DNA of 64,000 bases from PALSA-612 sp963755155 (GCA_963755155.1 CAVWIV010000016.1:84504-148503), one strand, 5' to 3'; counted from the stretch's first letter, positions 24,984 through 33,924 are shown. The notes: a model not told the origin generated them from the sequence alone. A program made the numbers and translations.

Positions 24984-25895
24984 TTGGACCAATCCGAGCA
25001 CAGTCACGCGCAGGCCTTCAGTCTCTGGCCGATCGGCGTCGCGGTGGGCGTGGCGTTCTGTCTCGTCGGGCTGCTCGTGAGCTGGTGGATCGTGGCGGTC
25101 GGCGCTGCCGTCGTGATCCTCTTCGGGGTCGCGTGGATCTACGACGTGACGCGTGAGCGCAGGCCCGAGGCAGTGGCCGCGTCCGCGCCCGCGGCGGGCG
25201 AGCACGTCGAGCGCGCGTCGATCGGCGAGCAGGAGGCCTCGCGCAAGACCTTCCTGTCGGCGATGACGCTTGGCCTCGGCGCCGGGATCGGCGCCCTCGT
25301 CAGCATCCCGCCGATGGTGTTCGCCGGCCTGCCGCCTTTCAGGAAGGGCGAGGGCTTCATCGACATCGACGTCGACCTGGGGCCGCTCGACATCTTCAAC
25401 GAGGGCGAGTGGCTGATCACGCAGTTCAACATGAACCCGGACATCGGCGACGTCGCCAAGCGAACTGCGTACGTCCGTTACAACGGCGACCTGGAGGGCG
25501 AGCCGAGCTTCACGATCCTCTCCAACCGCTGCGTCCACCTCGGCTGCCCCGTGCAGGCGAACGGCCCCACGACGCCCGAGCGCCAGCGCACGCATCTCGC
25601 CGGCCAGCGGAAGGTCACGTACACGCCGGTGCTACCGGCCGGCTTCGGCTGCCCCTGCCACGGCGGCCAGTACGACACCGAGGGCAACCGCACCGCCGGG
25701 CCGCCCGTTCGCGCTCTCGACCGGTGGGCGTACAAGATCGCCGACGGCCGCCTGCGGCTGATCGGCGCGTACAGCGTTGACGAGGTCGAGGGCTCGGGCG
25801 CCGATGCGACGCTCGGCGCATACCGCCTCGCCCAGCCCGGCGTCCACATCGACGGGCTCTCCCAGGTCCTCTACCCGTTCATTCCGCCGAGCTGA
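24984..25895 (+). CDS. qcrA: Rieske iron-sulfur subunit of the bc-type complex
   Basis: About 303 residues. Two hydrophobic helices (about 10-50) are followed by a third around SAMTLGLGAGIGALV after the RKTFLSAM segment, then the Rieske domain: CVHLGCP and CPCHGGQYD supply the two Cys-His pairs of the 2Fe-2S cluster. TTG 24984 has GGAGG 11 bases upstream; TTG 24945 is an in-frame alternative but its AAGGA abuts the start codon. The stop shares a base with the qcrB ATG. The multi-helix N-terminus is a feature of actinobacterial Rieske proteins. Confidence 0.93.
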   Translation: MDQSEHSHAQAFSLWPIGVAVGVAFCLVGLLVSWWIVAVGAAVVILFGVAWIYDVTRERRPEAVAASAPAAGEHVERASIGEQEASRKTFLSAMTLGLGAGIGALVSIPPMVFAGLPPFRKGEGFIDIDVDLGPLDIFNEGEWLITQFNMNPDIGDVAKRTAYVRYNGDLEGEPSFTILSNRCVHLGCPVQANGPTTPERQRTHLAGQRKVTYTPVLPAGFGCPCHGGQYDTEGNRTAGPPVRALDRWAYKIADGRLRLIGAYSVDEVEGSGADATLGAYRLAQPGVHIDGLSQVLYPFIPPS

Positions 25896-26671
25896 TGCCG
25901 AAGTCCGAGCGACGCAAGCAGGTCGAGACCGTCGTCACGTATCCGCTCGACTGGATCGAGGAGCGGACGGGCCTCGTCGGCGGCGTCAAGTACTTCCTCT
26001 TCCGGAAGGTCCCGAAGCGGACGAACTGGTTCCATACGCTCGGTTCGGCCACCCTGACGGCGTTTCTCGTCCAGGTGATCACCGGGATCATCCTCGCGAT
26101 GTACTACAAGCCGGATCCCGACGCGGCGTACGAGTCGATCCTCTTCATCACGAACGACCTCACGTGGGGCTGGCTCGTCCGCGGCATGCACCGCTGGGGC
26201 GCGAGCGTCTTCATCATCCTCATGTTCTTCCACATGGCGCGCGTGTTTCTCTTCGGCGCGTACAAGTACCCGCGCGAGGTGAACTGGCTCGTCGGCGCCG
26301 CGCTGCTCATCCTCGGGATGTTCGAGGGCTTCACCGGGTATCTCTTGCCGTGGGACCAGACCTCGTACTGGGCCTCGGTGGTCGGCATCAACATCACGGG
26401 CACCGGCCCATTCGTCGGCCCGTTCCTCGCCAACATCATGAAGGCGGGCGCCGAGATCGACGGCAATACGTTGTCCCGCTTCTACTCGATCCACATGCTC
26501 GTCTTACCGCTTGCGATCGCAGGACTGATCCTGCTCCACCTCTACCTCGTGATCCGGCTCGGCGTGTCCAACCCGCCGTGGGGGAAGCAGCCTGAGGACT
26601 ACGAGGACGACGGCGAGGCCCCGGCGCGCCAGGGTCTCGTGCAGCCGGCGCCGCGGGGGAACGGCAAGTGA
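25895..26671 (+). CDS. qcrB: Cytochrome b (b6-type N-terminal half)
   Basis: A 258-residue four-helix cytochrome b6-like subunit. The haem-ligand histidines occur in GMHRWGASVFIILMFFHMARV and SIHMLVLPLAIAGLILLHLY. The Qo-site region GYLLPWDQTSYWA is intact. It ends before the fifth helix, and the remaining cytochrome b helices are supplied by the next gene, so the complex has the split b6/subunit IV layout rather than the long actinobacterial QcrB. ATG overlaps the qcrA stop (TGATG). Confidence 0.93.
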   Translation: MPKSERRKQVETVVTYPLDWIEERTGLVGGVKYFLFRKVPKRTNWFHTLGSATLTAFLVQVITGIILAMYYKPDPDAAYESILFITNDLTWGWLVRGMHRWGASVFIILMFFHMARVFLFGAYKYPREVNWLVGAALLILGMFEGFTGYLLPWDQTSYWASVVGINITGTGPFVGPFLANIMKAGAEIDGNTLSRFYSIHMLVLPLAIAGLILLHLYLVIRLGVSNPPWGKQPEDYEDDGEAPARQGLVQPAPRGNGK

Positions 26672-27498
26672 GCTCGCAGGACGAACGCCGCCGCCAATTC
26701 GAGGCGTACAAGGACGACGTCGAGAAGCGCGGGAAGTCGTTCTTCCCGCACGCGATGTTCCACGACACGGTGATGAGCCTCGTCGTCGTGTCCGTGATCA
26801 TCGGCCTGGCCGTGGTCTGGCACACGACCGCCGACGGCACGGAGGCGGGCATCCTCGGCCCCGAGTACACGGAGAAGGCCGACCCGGCCACGACCAGCTT
26901 CATCCCGCGGCCGGACTGGTACTTCTACTTCCTCTTCTACCTCCTCCGCATCTTCGAGTGGCCGATGACCGTGGTCCTGGCGACGGTGGGCATCCCGACG
27001 ATCCTCATGATGCTCCTGTTCGCGGTGCCGTTCATCGACCGCTCGACGGAGCGGCGGCTCACGCGGCGGCCGGTGGCGATCGTGGCCACGATCCTCACCG
27101 CGGTCGCGATGGGCGTGCTCACCTGGAAGGGCGCGACCACGAGGGAGTTCCTCGCGAGCGAGGCGCCCACGCTCGCGGCCGAGTTCGCCGAGCAGAACGA
27201 CCTCCCCGACGCCGCGCTGCCCGGCGCCGAGCTGTTCGCGGCCTCAGGCTGCCTCAGCTGCCACACGTACCTGAGCTACGGCAGCGTGAACCTCGGCGCG
27301 CCGGATCTGACGGAAGAGGGGCTGAAGAACCGCGGCGTCCAGTGGCAGATCGACCACCTGATCAATCCGTCGAGCAAGGTGCCCGGATCGCCCATGCCGT
27401 CCTTCGCGGCGCTCGGCAACCCCGATGTCGGCGGCGATCCGGAGAACCTCCGGAACCTCGCCATCTTCCTCGAGGCCTCCAAGGGCTCTCAGGAGTAG
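26668..27498 (+). CDS. qcrC: Subunit IV-type cytochrome b C-terminal part fused to cytochrome c
   Basis: A 276-residue fusion. Residues about 30-150 have three helices with PEWY-like PRPDWYFYFLFYLLR and the IFEWPMTVVLATVGIPT helix of subunit IV. The C-terminal 90 residues form a single-haem cytochrome c domain: haem attachment CLSCH and a likely distal Met in GSPMPSF. The same fusion occurs in Bacillus QcrC. With qcrA and qcrB it completes a menaquinol:cytochrome c reductase encoded beside menaquinone genes. GTG start overlaps qcrB as GTGA. Confidence 0.92.
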   Translation: MSSQDERRRQFEAYKDDVEKRGKSFFPHAMFHDTVMSLVVVSVIIGLAVVWHTTADGTEAGILGPEYTEKADPATTSFIPRPDWYFYFLFYLLRIFEWPMTVVLATVGIPTILMMLLFAVPFIDRSTERRLTRRPVAIVATILTAVAMGVLTWKGATTREFLASEAPTLAAEFAEQNDLPDAALPGAELFAASGCLSCHTYLSYGSVNLGAPDLTEEGLKNRGVQWQIDHLINPSSKVPGSPMPSFAALGNPDVGGDPENLRNLAIFLEASKGSQE

Positions 27499-27499
27499 C

Positions 27500-28210
27500 T
27501 TGACCGAGCGCGGCGACCCGCTCGCCGGCATCGAGTCGGGGACGCTGGCGCCCGCGGGCGTCCGGGCGATGTTCGATCGGATCGCCCCCGTCTACGACGT
27601 CATGAACCATGTGATGACGGTCGGGCTCGATCGGCGGTGGCGGCGCAAGACGGCGGAGGCGGTCGTGCGGCCTGGCGACCGCGTGCTCGACGCGTGCTGC
27701 GGTACCGGCGACCTCGCGCTCGCGTGCGTTCGCGCCGGAGCGGGCAGCGTCGTCGGGCTCGACTTCTCGCCGCGAATGATCGAGCGCGCGCGCCGAAAGT
27801 CGGATGCCGTCGCCTGGGTCGAGGGCGACGCGTTGTCGCTGCCATTCGACGAAGGGGCCTTCGATACTGCCACGGTCGGCTTCGGTATCCGCAACGTCGC
27901 CGACCTGGGCGGGGCGCTGACAGAGCTCGCGCGGGTGCTCGTGCCGGGAGGGCGGCTCGGGATTCTCGAGATCACGCAGCCCACCGGCGCGCTCGCCCCG
28001 TTCTACCGCGTGTGGTTCGAGCGGATCGTCCCCGTGCTGGGCAGGCCACTGACGGGAGGTGCCGCCTACAAGTACCTCCCCGCGAGTGTGCGCCGCTTTC
28101 CCGGCAAGCAGGATCTGGCGGCAGTCATCGAACGTGCGGGTTTCCACGATGTCGCATACCGGACGTTCGCGGGCGGCATCGTCGCCCTCCATACTGCAAC
28201 GAGACAGTGA
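27500..28210 (+). CDS. menG: Demethylmenaquinone methyltransferase (UbiE/MenG)
   Basis: A 236-residue SAM-dependent C-methyltransferase that performs the last step of menaquinone synthesis. AMFDRIAPVYDVMNHVMTVG and WRRKT are the UbiE signature. Motif I is VLDACCGTGDLAL, followed by VGLDFSPRMIERAR, ALSLPFDEGAFDTATVGFGIRN and the KYLPASVRRFPGKQDL ending. TTG 27500 has AGGAG five bases upstream. It starts two bases after the cytochrome gene. Confidence 0.93.
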   Translation: MTERGDPLAGIESGTLAPAGVRAMFDRIAPVYDVMNHVMTVGLDRRWRRKTAEAVVRPGDRVLDACCGTGDLALACVRAGAGSVVGLDFSPRMIERARRKSDAVAWVEGDALSLPFDEGAFDTATVGFGIRNVADLGGALTELARVLVPGGRLGILEITQPTGALAPFYRVWFERIVPVLGRPLTGGAAYKYLPASVRRFPGKQDLAAVIERAGFHDVAYRTFAGGIVALHTATRQ

Positions 28211-29124
28211 CCGCGCTCGCCGCAATCAGGGAAGTGCCGGGGCTCGAGGACTACCTCGACGAGCTCGAGGAACGCCTTCAGGACACCGTGAGCAGCCATC
28301 CGGGGACCGTGGCCGCCGTGGGTGCGGATGCGCTGGCGGCAGGCGGCAAGCGCCTGCGCCCGATGCTCGTCTTCCTGTCCTCGCCTGTGGAGGGGCCGCC
28401 CCCGCTCGCCGCGGGCGTCGCCGTCGAGCTCATCCACATGGCGACGCTCGTGCACGACGATCTCATCGACGGCGCTCGCTACCGGCGGGGCCGCGCCGCC
28501 GCGTGGGCCGCGTACGGGGCGCCGGCCGCGCGGGCGGCGGGTGACTACCTCTTCGCCCGGGCGTTTGCAGAGCTCGCCGAGACCGGCGACGCGGCGGCCG
28601 TCGAGCTGCTCGCTGACGCGACGCTCTGCCTCGCGCGCGGCGAGGCCATGCAACGGCGCCAGACGCACGATCCCGACACGACAGTGGAGAGCTATCTCGC
28701 ACGCTGCGCGCTCAAGACCGGCACGCTCTTCGAGGCGGCGTGCCGGCTCGGTTGCGGCGGCCGCGAGCCCTGGCTCGGCGAGTTCGGCACGGCGCTCGGC
28801 ACGGCGTTCCAGATCACGGACGACATCCTCGACTGCACGGGCGAGGCCACCGAGACGGGCAAGATCGCCGGCGTCGACCTCCGCGAGGGGACGCCGACGC
28901 TGCCGCTGCTGCTGGCGGCCCGCGAGGATCGGGTCGTGTACGAGGCTCTAGCCGGCGGTCCGCTCGACGGCGCCCTCGTCCGCGTCGCCGCCACGGGCGC
29001 GCTCGAGCGCTCTCGGGCAATCGCGCTCGACTACGCTGACCGCGCGCGGGCGTGCCTCGACGGCCACGTGCATCGCGAGGAGCTCGAAGCCTTGACCCAT
29101 CTCGTCGTCGACAGAGACAGCTAG
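28207..29124 (+). CDS. Polyprenyl diphosphate synthase
   Basis: A 305-residue trans-prenyltransferase. First aspartate-rich motif is LVHDDLIDGARYRRG (DDxxD), second is FQITDDILDCTGEATETGK. GGKRLRPMLV gives the allylic substrate-binding Lys-Arg. Small residues before the first motif are compatible with a long-chain product, so it probably makes the menaquinone side chain. GTG 28207 overlaps the menG stop as GTGA, and mqnE follows 3 bases after the stop. Confidence 0.9.
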   Translation: MTALAAIREVPGLEDYLDELEERLQDTVSSHPGTVAAVGADALAAGGKRLRPMLVFLSSPVEGPPPLAAGVAVELIHMATLVHDDLIDGARYRRGRAAAWAAYGAPAARAAGDYLFARAFAELAETGDAAAVELLADATLCLARGEAMQRRQTHDPDTTVESYLARCALKTGTLFEAACRLGCGGREPWLGEFGTALGTAFQITDDILDCTGEATETGKIAGVDLREGTPTLPLLLAAREDRVVYEALAGGPLDGALVRVAATGALERSRAIALDYADRARACLDGHVHREELEALTHLVVDRDS

Positions 29125-29127
29125 CTC

Positions 29128-30237
29128 ATGGCCACCGTCGAGCACGTCACCACGCTGGGCACCATCCGCGAGAAGATCGAGGCGGGCGAGCGCCTCGACG
29201 CGGAGGACGGCATCACGCTCTTCGAGACCGACGACCTGCTGACGGTCGGCGAGCTCGCCGACCTCGCGCGGCGGCAGCGCGGCGGAGACGACCGCGTCTT
29301 CTTCGTCCAGAACCTCTATCTCAACCAGTCGAACGTCTGTCGTGTGAAGTGCAAGTTCTGCGCCTTCGCCGTCACGCAGAAGGAGGCGGGGGCCTACACG
29401 TACACGGCGGAGGAGCTCGTCGAGGATGCGCTACGGCAGCGGGAGCTGACCGGTTTCACCGAGATCCACATGGTCGGGGGCGAGAGCCCGCACGTCGACT
29501 TCGGCTACTACGTCGAGATCGTCTCGAAGCTCCATCACGCGATGCCGGACGTCCACCTGAAGCTCTTCACGGCCAGCGAGATCCACCACATGTCGAAGCT
29601 TGCGGGCATCACGCATGAGGCGGTGCTGCGCGAGCTGAAGGCTGCGGGTCTCGGGTCGCTGCCGGGCGGCGGCGCCGAGGTCTTCGCCGACCGCGTGCGC
29701 AGGCTCGTCGCGCCCGGCAAGGAGCACCCCGACGAGTGGTTCGACGTCCATCGCCACGCCCACGCGCTTGGCATTCCGACTCACTGCACGATGCTCTACG
29801 GGCACGTGGAGACGAACGAGGAGCGCGTCGACCATCTGCTCCGTCTCCGCACGCTCCAGGACGAGACGGGCGGCTTCCTCGCCTTCGTGCCGCTCGCCTT
29901 CCACCCCGAGAACACCGTGTTCGAGAAGCGAGGGTGGCGCCACACGACGGGCGCGGACGACCTGAAGGTGATCGCCGTGTCGCGGCTCCTGCTCGACAAC
30001 GTGCCGAACATCAAGGCCTACTGGATCATGATGGGGCTGCCGCTCGCGCAGGTGGCTCTCCACTTCGGCGCGAACGACGTCCAGGGCACGGTCGTCCGCG
30101 AGGAGATCTTCCAGGCGGCGGGCGCGACCGCGGGCACAGAGCAGAAGCTCGAGGAGCTTGCGCGCTTCATCCGTGAGGCGGGGCGCGTGCCCGTCCAGCG
30201 CGACACGCTCTACAACGAGCTCAAGCGCTTCGACTGA
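29128..30237 (+). CDS. mqnE: Aminodeoxyfutalosine synthase (radical SAM)
   Basis: A 369-residue radical-SAM enzyme of the futalosine menaquinone pathway. The 4Fe-4S cluster cysteines are C71, C75 and C78 in CRVKCKFCAF. EIHMVGGESPHVDFGYY, LPGGGAEVFADRVR, HRHAHALGIPTHCTMLYGH and AFVPLAFHPENT follow the MqnE/MqnC/CofH family order; absence of the YRSPGD loop seen in the downstream MqnC identifies this copy as MqnE. It adds a carbon radical of 3-enolpyruvylbenzoate to SAM. The stop shares a base with the mqnA ATG. Confidence 0.92.
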   Translation: MATVEHVTTLGTIREKIEAGERLDAEDGITLFETDDLLTVGELADLARRQRGGDDRVFFVQNLYLNQSNVCRVKCKFCAFAVTQKEAGAYTYTAEELVEDALRQRELTGFTEIHMVGGESPHVDFGYYVEIVSKLHHAMPDVHLKLFTASEIHHMSKLAGITHEAVLRELKAAGLGSLPGGGAEVFADRVRRLVAPGKEHPDEWFDVHRHAHALGIPTHCTMLYGHVETNEERVDHLLRLRTLQDETGGFLAFVPLAFHPENTVFEKRGWRHTTGADDLKVIAVSRLLLDNVPNIKAYWIMMGLPLAQVALHFGANDVQGTVVREEIFQAAGATAGTEQKLEELARFIREAGRVPVQRDTLYNELKRFD

Positions 30238-30998
30238 TGCTCCGTCTGGGTCGCATCTCGTACGTGAACATGGCGCCGGTCTTCTTCCGGCTGCAGGCGG
30301 AGATCGAGGAGATCTCGGGCGTACCGACGGAGCTCAACGCGAGGCTGCTCGCCGGCGAGCTCGACGTCGCTCCGATCTCGTCCATCGAGTACGCCAGGAA
30401 CGCCGACCGGCTGCGCCTGCTGCCGCGACTTTGCGTTTCGTCGGAAGGCGCAGTGGACTCGATCCAGCTCGTCTCACGCGTCCCGCTCGAACAGGTGCGC
30501 ACCGTCGCGGTGACGCCCGAGAGCGCGACCTCGGCGGTGCTGACGAGGATCTTGTTGCCCGACGCCGAGCAGCTGCCGCTGGAGGCCGAGGCCGACGCGA
30601 AGCTTCTCATCGGCGACGCGGCCTTGCGCTCGGCGTTCGAAGATCCGACGCCACACCACGACCTCGGCCGGCTGTGGCTCGAGCGGACGGGGCTGCCGAT
30701 GGTGTTCGCGGTCTGGGCGGCTCGCGAGCCCGTGCCCGCCGGCGTCCGAGAGCTCGAGGAGGCGCTCGTCGAGTCGGTGCGCCAGGCGAGGGCCGAGCCC
30801 GAGGCGCTCGCGCGCGAGGCAGCGGAGCGCTATGGCTACCCGCCGGGCTTCCTCGCCCGGTACTTCGAGAAGCTGCGCTATCGCTTCGGGCCGCGCGAGC
30901 GGGCCGGCCTCTACACGTTCTTCGAGCTCGCCCACGGCGCCGGCGAGCTCGACGAGGTGCCAGAGCTTCGCTTCGTGCGCGACGAGGTGTCCGTATGA
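30237..30998 (+). CDS. mqnA: Chorismate dehydratase
   Basis: A 253-residue periplasmic-binding-protein-like enzyme that converts chorismate to 3-enolpyruvylbenzoate, the entry step of the futalosine pathway. LRLGRISYVNMAPVFF (conserved SYxN), LAGELDVAPISSIEYA, EGAVDSIQLVSR, LIGDAALR and LPMVFAVWAAR are family signatures. Starts at ATG within TGATG of mqnE. The mqnE-mqnA-mqnC order here leaves MqnB and MqnD to be found elsewhere in the genome. Confidence 0.92.
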   Translation: MLRLGRISYVNMAPVFFRLQAEIEEISGVPTELNARLLAGELDVAPISSIEYARNADRLRLLPRLCVSSEGAVDSIQLVSRVPLEQVRTVAVTPESATSAVLTRILLPDAEQLPLEAEADAKLLIGDAALRSAFEDPTPHHDLGRLWLERTGLPMVFAVWAAREPVPAGVRELEEALVESVRQARAEPEALAREAAERYGYPPGFLARYFEKLRYRFGPRERAGLYTFFELAHGAGELDEVPELRFVRDEVSV

Positions 30999-31007
30999 GC
31001 CATGACC

Positions 31008-31020
31008 GGGGTCAGACCCC
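31008..31020. repeat. Perfect palindrome GGGGTCAGACCCC between mqnA and mqnC
   Basis: Six-base arms GGGGTC and GACCCC surround a single A. It lies 10 bases after the mqnA stop and 16 bases before the mqnC ATG. A 12-base match also occurs inside hemL at 20131. It may be an intergenic REP-like copy or a weak attenuating hairpin. Confidence 0.45.
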
Positions 31021-31035
31021 TTGCCCAGAAGTGGC

Positions 31036-32121
31036 ATGGCTGTAACGGACGTCCTGGACAAGGCGCTCGCGGGTGATCGCATCTCTGACGACGACGCGCT
31101 CGTCCTCCTCGAGTCGCGTGACCTCGTCGCTGTCGGGCGAGCCGCCGACGAGTTGCGCGCCCGCAAGGTCGATCCCGCACGCGTGACGTTCATCGTCGAC
31201 CGCAACGTCAACTACACGAACGTTTGCTACACGGACTGCGACTTCTGCGCCTTCTACCGCAGCCCCGGCGACACGCGCGAGGGCTACCTCCTGCCGAAGG
31301 CGGTCATCTTCAAGAAGATCGAGGAGACGCTCGCCATCGGCGGCACCGGGCTGCTCATGCAGGGCGGCCACCACCCCGACCTCGGCGTCGAGTACTACGA
31401 GGATCTCTTCTCGTCCATCAAGGCGCGCTACCCGGTCCATCTGCACGCGCTCTCGCCCTCGGAGGTGCAGCACGCCGCGCGCCGCTCGAAGGTCACAGTG
31501 CCCGAGGCGCTCACGCGAATGCGCGACGCCGGGCTCGACTCGCTTCCCGGCGGCGGCGCCGAGATCCTCGTCGACCGCGTACGCGACATCATCTCGCCGA
31601 AGAAGACGACGTCGGCGGAGTGGCTCGACGTGATGCGCCACGCGCAACGGCTCGGCATGTCGACGACGGCGACGATGATGTACGGCCACGTGGAGACGCT
31701 CGCCGAGCGGGTCGAGCACATGCGCCGGATCCGCGAGCTCCAGGACGAGATGCACGGCTTCCGCGCCTTCATCTCGTGGACGTTCCAGGACGACGGCAAC
31801 CGGCTTGGCGCAAAAGTGCCGCGCGAGAAGATGCCGACGTCGTTCGACTACCTGCTCACGCAGGCCGTCTCGCGCATCTACCTCGACAACGTCGACCACA
31901 TCCAGTCGTCGTGGGTGACGCAGGGGCTGAAGATCGGCCAGGTGGCGCTCGGCTTCGGCGCCGACGACATGGGCTCGGTGATGATCGAGGAGAACGTCGT
32001 CTCCGCCGCCGGCACGACGTACGAGACGACGACGGAGGAGCTCGTCCACCTCATCAAGTCGCTGGGGAAGACCCCGGTACAGCGCGACACGCTTTACCGC
32101 GACGTCAAGGTCTGGAACTAA
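31036..32121 (+). CDS. mqnC: Cyclic dehypoxanthine futalosine synthase (radical SAM)
   Basis: A 361-residue radical-SAM enzyme with cluster cysteines C64, C68 and C71 in VCYTDCDFCAFYRSPGD. LLMQGGHHPDLGVEYYEDLF, LHALSPSEVQHAARR, LPGGGAEILVDRVR and HAQRLGMSTTATMMYGHVET are typical of MqnC. It cyclises dehypoxanthine futalosine to the bicyclic naphthoate precursor. ATG 31036 is chosen over TTG 31021 because family similarity begins there. Paralogous to mqnE two genes upstream. Confidence 0.93.
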   Translation: MAVTDVLDKALAGDRISDDDALVLLESRDLVAVGRAADELRARKVDPARVTFIVDRNVNYTNVCYTDCDFCAFYRSPGDTREGYLLPKAVIFKKIEETLAIGGTGLLMQGGHHPDLGVEYYEDLFSSIKARYPVHLHALSPSEVQHAARRSKVTVPEALTRMRDAGLDSLPGGGAEILVDRVRDIISPKKTTSAEWLDVMRHAQRLGMSTTATMMYGHVETLAERVEHMRRIRELQDEMHGFRAFISWTFQDDGNRLGAKVPREKMPTSFDYLLTQAVSRIYLDNVDHIQSSWVTQGLKIGQVALGFGADDMGSVMIEENVVSAAGTTYETTTEELVHLIKSLGKTPVQRDTLYRDVKVWN

Positions 32122-32164
32122 CTAGCCGGGGAACGCGGCCTGCGAGCCGCCCGCGGTCGCCAGC

Positions 32165-33010
32165 TCACTTCGTCGTGACGATGGCGAAGGAGCGCTTGCC
32201 GTCGGTCGACTGGAGCTTGATGAGGAACTTCGTGCCGGCGGGTACGCGGGGCTGGAAGGAGATCGCGAACGTCTCATCCTTGGCCATCGTCGGGTCCAGC
32301 TTGCAGACGATGATCCCGTCGATGATCTTTCCCCAGCCCGACGAGTACACCCCGCTTGGCTCCTGGAGCGTGTAGACCGCGAGCTCCGTGATCGGCAGTG
32401 AGGGTGCGCGGCGAAAGCCACGCGCCTCGGCTGCATTCGCCGTCTCGCGTCCGGCGAGCCCGATGACGACCTTCGAGATCGTCTTCCCGGGCGCCTTGAC
32501 CGTCACGCCCATGTACTGCTCCCAGCCAGCGATGTTGGCGAGCTCGCGGTAGGTGGCCGCGACCCTGAAGTCGCTCGCGAGCGGAACACCGAACATCCTG
32601 AGCGCGACGTCGGTCGCCTTCATCGCGAGATCCACGCTCGAGCGAGTCGCTGTGTAGTTCTTGCTGTTCAAGGACTTCGACGCCTGAGCGGTGAGCGTCT
32701 GCGCTTCGCTCACCTTCGCCGCGATCTCCGGGGTCGTCGCCCCGACCGTCGCCGGGGCGACTCTGGCGACCTTCTTCAGACGCCGGATCGCGTCGGCGAT
32801 CTCGAACTTCGCCTTATCTACCTCTTCGGGTGTGATGGCGCCCGGCTTCAGCTGGGTGGAGGCGACCTGGTTCGACGCGCGTGAGCTCTTCAGCTCGAAG
32901 GCCCACTCCTGATCCGGCGACAGCTTCGCGGATGACACCGCCCCGGCCAGAGGCACGGCGACGAGCGCCAGTCCGGCAAGGATCGGTGCGAGGCGCCTCA
33001 GACTCGTCAC
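32165..33010 (-). CDS. Secreted hypothetical protein A (tandem paralogue pair)
   Basis: A 281-residue exported protein with a signal peptide (residues 1-27, ending LAGAVSSA). A helical, alanine/serine-rich half (AIRRLKKVARVAPATVG, LTAQASKSLNSKNY) is followed by a beta-rich half with YSSGWGKIIDGIIVCKLDP and ending FLIKLQSTDGKRSFAIVTTK. It shares domain order and the last third with the next upstream gene (GVPL, TISKVVIGLAGRETANA, GTKFLIK). No enzymatic motif is visible and no function is assigned. Confidence 0.75.
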   Translation of the reverse strand: MTSLRRLAPILAGLALVAVPLAGAVSSAKLSPDQEWAFELKSSRASNQVASTQLKPGAITPEEVDKAKFEIADAIRRLKKVARVAPATVGATTPEIAAKVSEAQTLTAQASKSLNSKNYTATRSSVDLAMKATDVALRMFGVPLASDFRVAATYRELANIAGWEQYMGVTVKAPGKTISKVVIGLAGRETANAAEARGFRRAPSLPITELAVYTLQEPSGVYSSGWGKIIDGIIVCKLDPTMAKDETFAISFQPRVPAGTKFLIKLQSTDGKRSFAIVTTK

Positions 33011-33084
33011 GCCTACAGCTTAGGGCGGATACGGTCGCGCGTGCGTCATACAACCGACACCGCGAATGTCACGGCCGCGACAGC

Positions 33085-33924
33085 TCATCGTGTGGCGAAA
33101 ACGTCGTACGAGCGACCCCCGTTGGCAGAGCGGAACTTCACGAGGAGCTTCGTGCCGGATTCGAGCTTCGGGCCGAAGGCGATGGTGAAGATCCGGTCGA
33201 CCGGCATCGCCGGCTTCATACGACAGGTGATGACGCCTGCGGTGAGGTCGCACCAGCCCGAGTAGAAGCGGCCGATCGAGTCTGAGACGACGGCCACGCT
33301 CATCCGCGTGATCGGCAGCCCGGTCGCCTCGTCGGTCACCGCTCCCGGCTCGCCTGAGTTGGCGGTCGACCGGTTGGCCGCCCCGATCACGACCTCGGTC
33401 ACCTCGCTGCCGACGGTCGCCGACAGCCCGGAGAAGTTCGTGAACTGCGGGAGATACGCGAAGTCCCGGTTGACGACGAACGACGCGAACTCCTTCTCGA
33501 GCGGCACGCCGAAGTCGGTGAGCGCCGCCTTCGTCAGCGCGATGGTCTTGTGAAGCCTGGCGCGGGCGCCGGAGTACCGGGCGCTCGCTACGTCAGCTCT
33601 CGACTGACGAACGAGCTTCCCCGCCTGGGCGAGCATCGAGCGGACCGACGGCGTGTCGAGCGCGCCGATGGCCTTCGGCGCCGCCCTCGTCGACGCCGTG
33701 ACTCCGGCGAGCGCCTCTGCGATGTCCGCACGAGCCAGCCTCGCCCGGTCCGGTGACGGCTTGGCGAGACTTCGCAGCGCTGCCTGGGCTGCGCTCTCCG
33801 TGGATTCGAGGCCGGCCACGAGTTGCTGGTCGGCGGTGAGAGGAGTCGCGGCGGAGGACAGCGAAACGAGCAGGAGCCCGCAGGCTCCTGCGACCGCGAG
33901 CAATGCCCGGATCGCCATTCGCAA
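33085..33924 (-). CDS. Secreted hypothetical protein B (tandem paralogue pair)
   Basis: A 279-residue exported protein: signal peptide to about residue 25 (LVSLSSAA), a helical region (ALRSLAKPSPDRARLARADI, LVRQSRADVASARYSG), the shared GVPLEKEF segment, then a beta-rich C-terminal domain with FYSGWCDLTAGVITCRMKP and GTKLLVKFRSANGGRSYDVF. Two cysteines around WCDLTAGVITC may form a disulfide. Same layout as protein A 75 bases downstream, so the two arose by duplication. Divergent from the phosphodiester glycosidase-like gene. Function unknown. Confidence 0.75.
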   Translation of the reverse strand: MRMAIRALLAVAGACGLLLVSLSSAATPLTADQQLVAGLESTESAAQAALRSLAKPSPDRARLARADIAEALAGVTASTRAAPKAIGALDTPSVRSMLAQAGKLVRQSRADVASARYSGARARLHKTIALTKAALTDFGVPLEKEFASFVVNRDFAYLPQFTNFSGLSATVGSEVTEVVIGAANRSTANSGEPGAVTDEATGLPITRMSVAVVSDSIGRFYSGWCDLTAGVITCRMKPAMPVDRIFTIAFGPKLESGTKLLVKFRSANGGRSYDVFATR

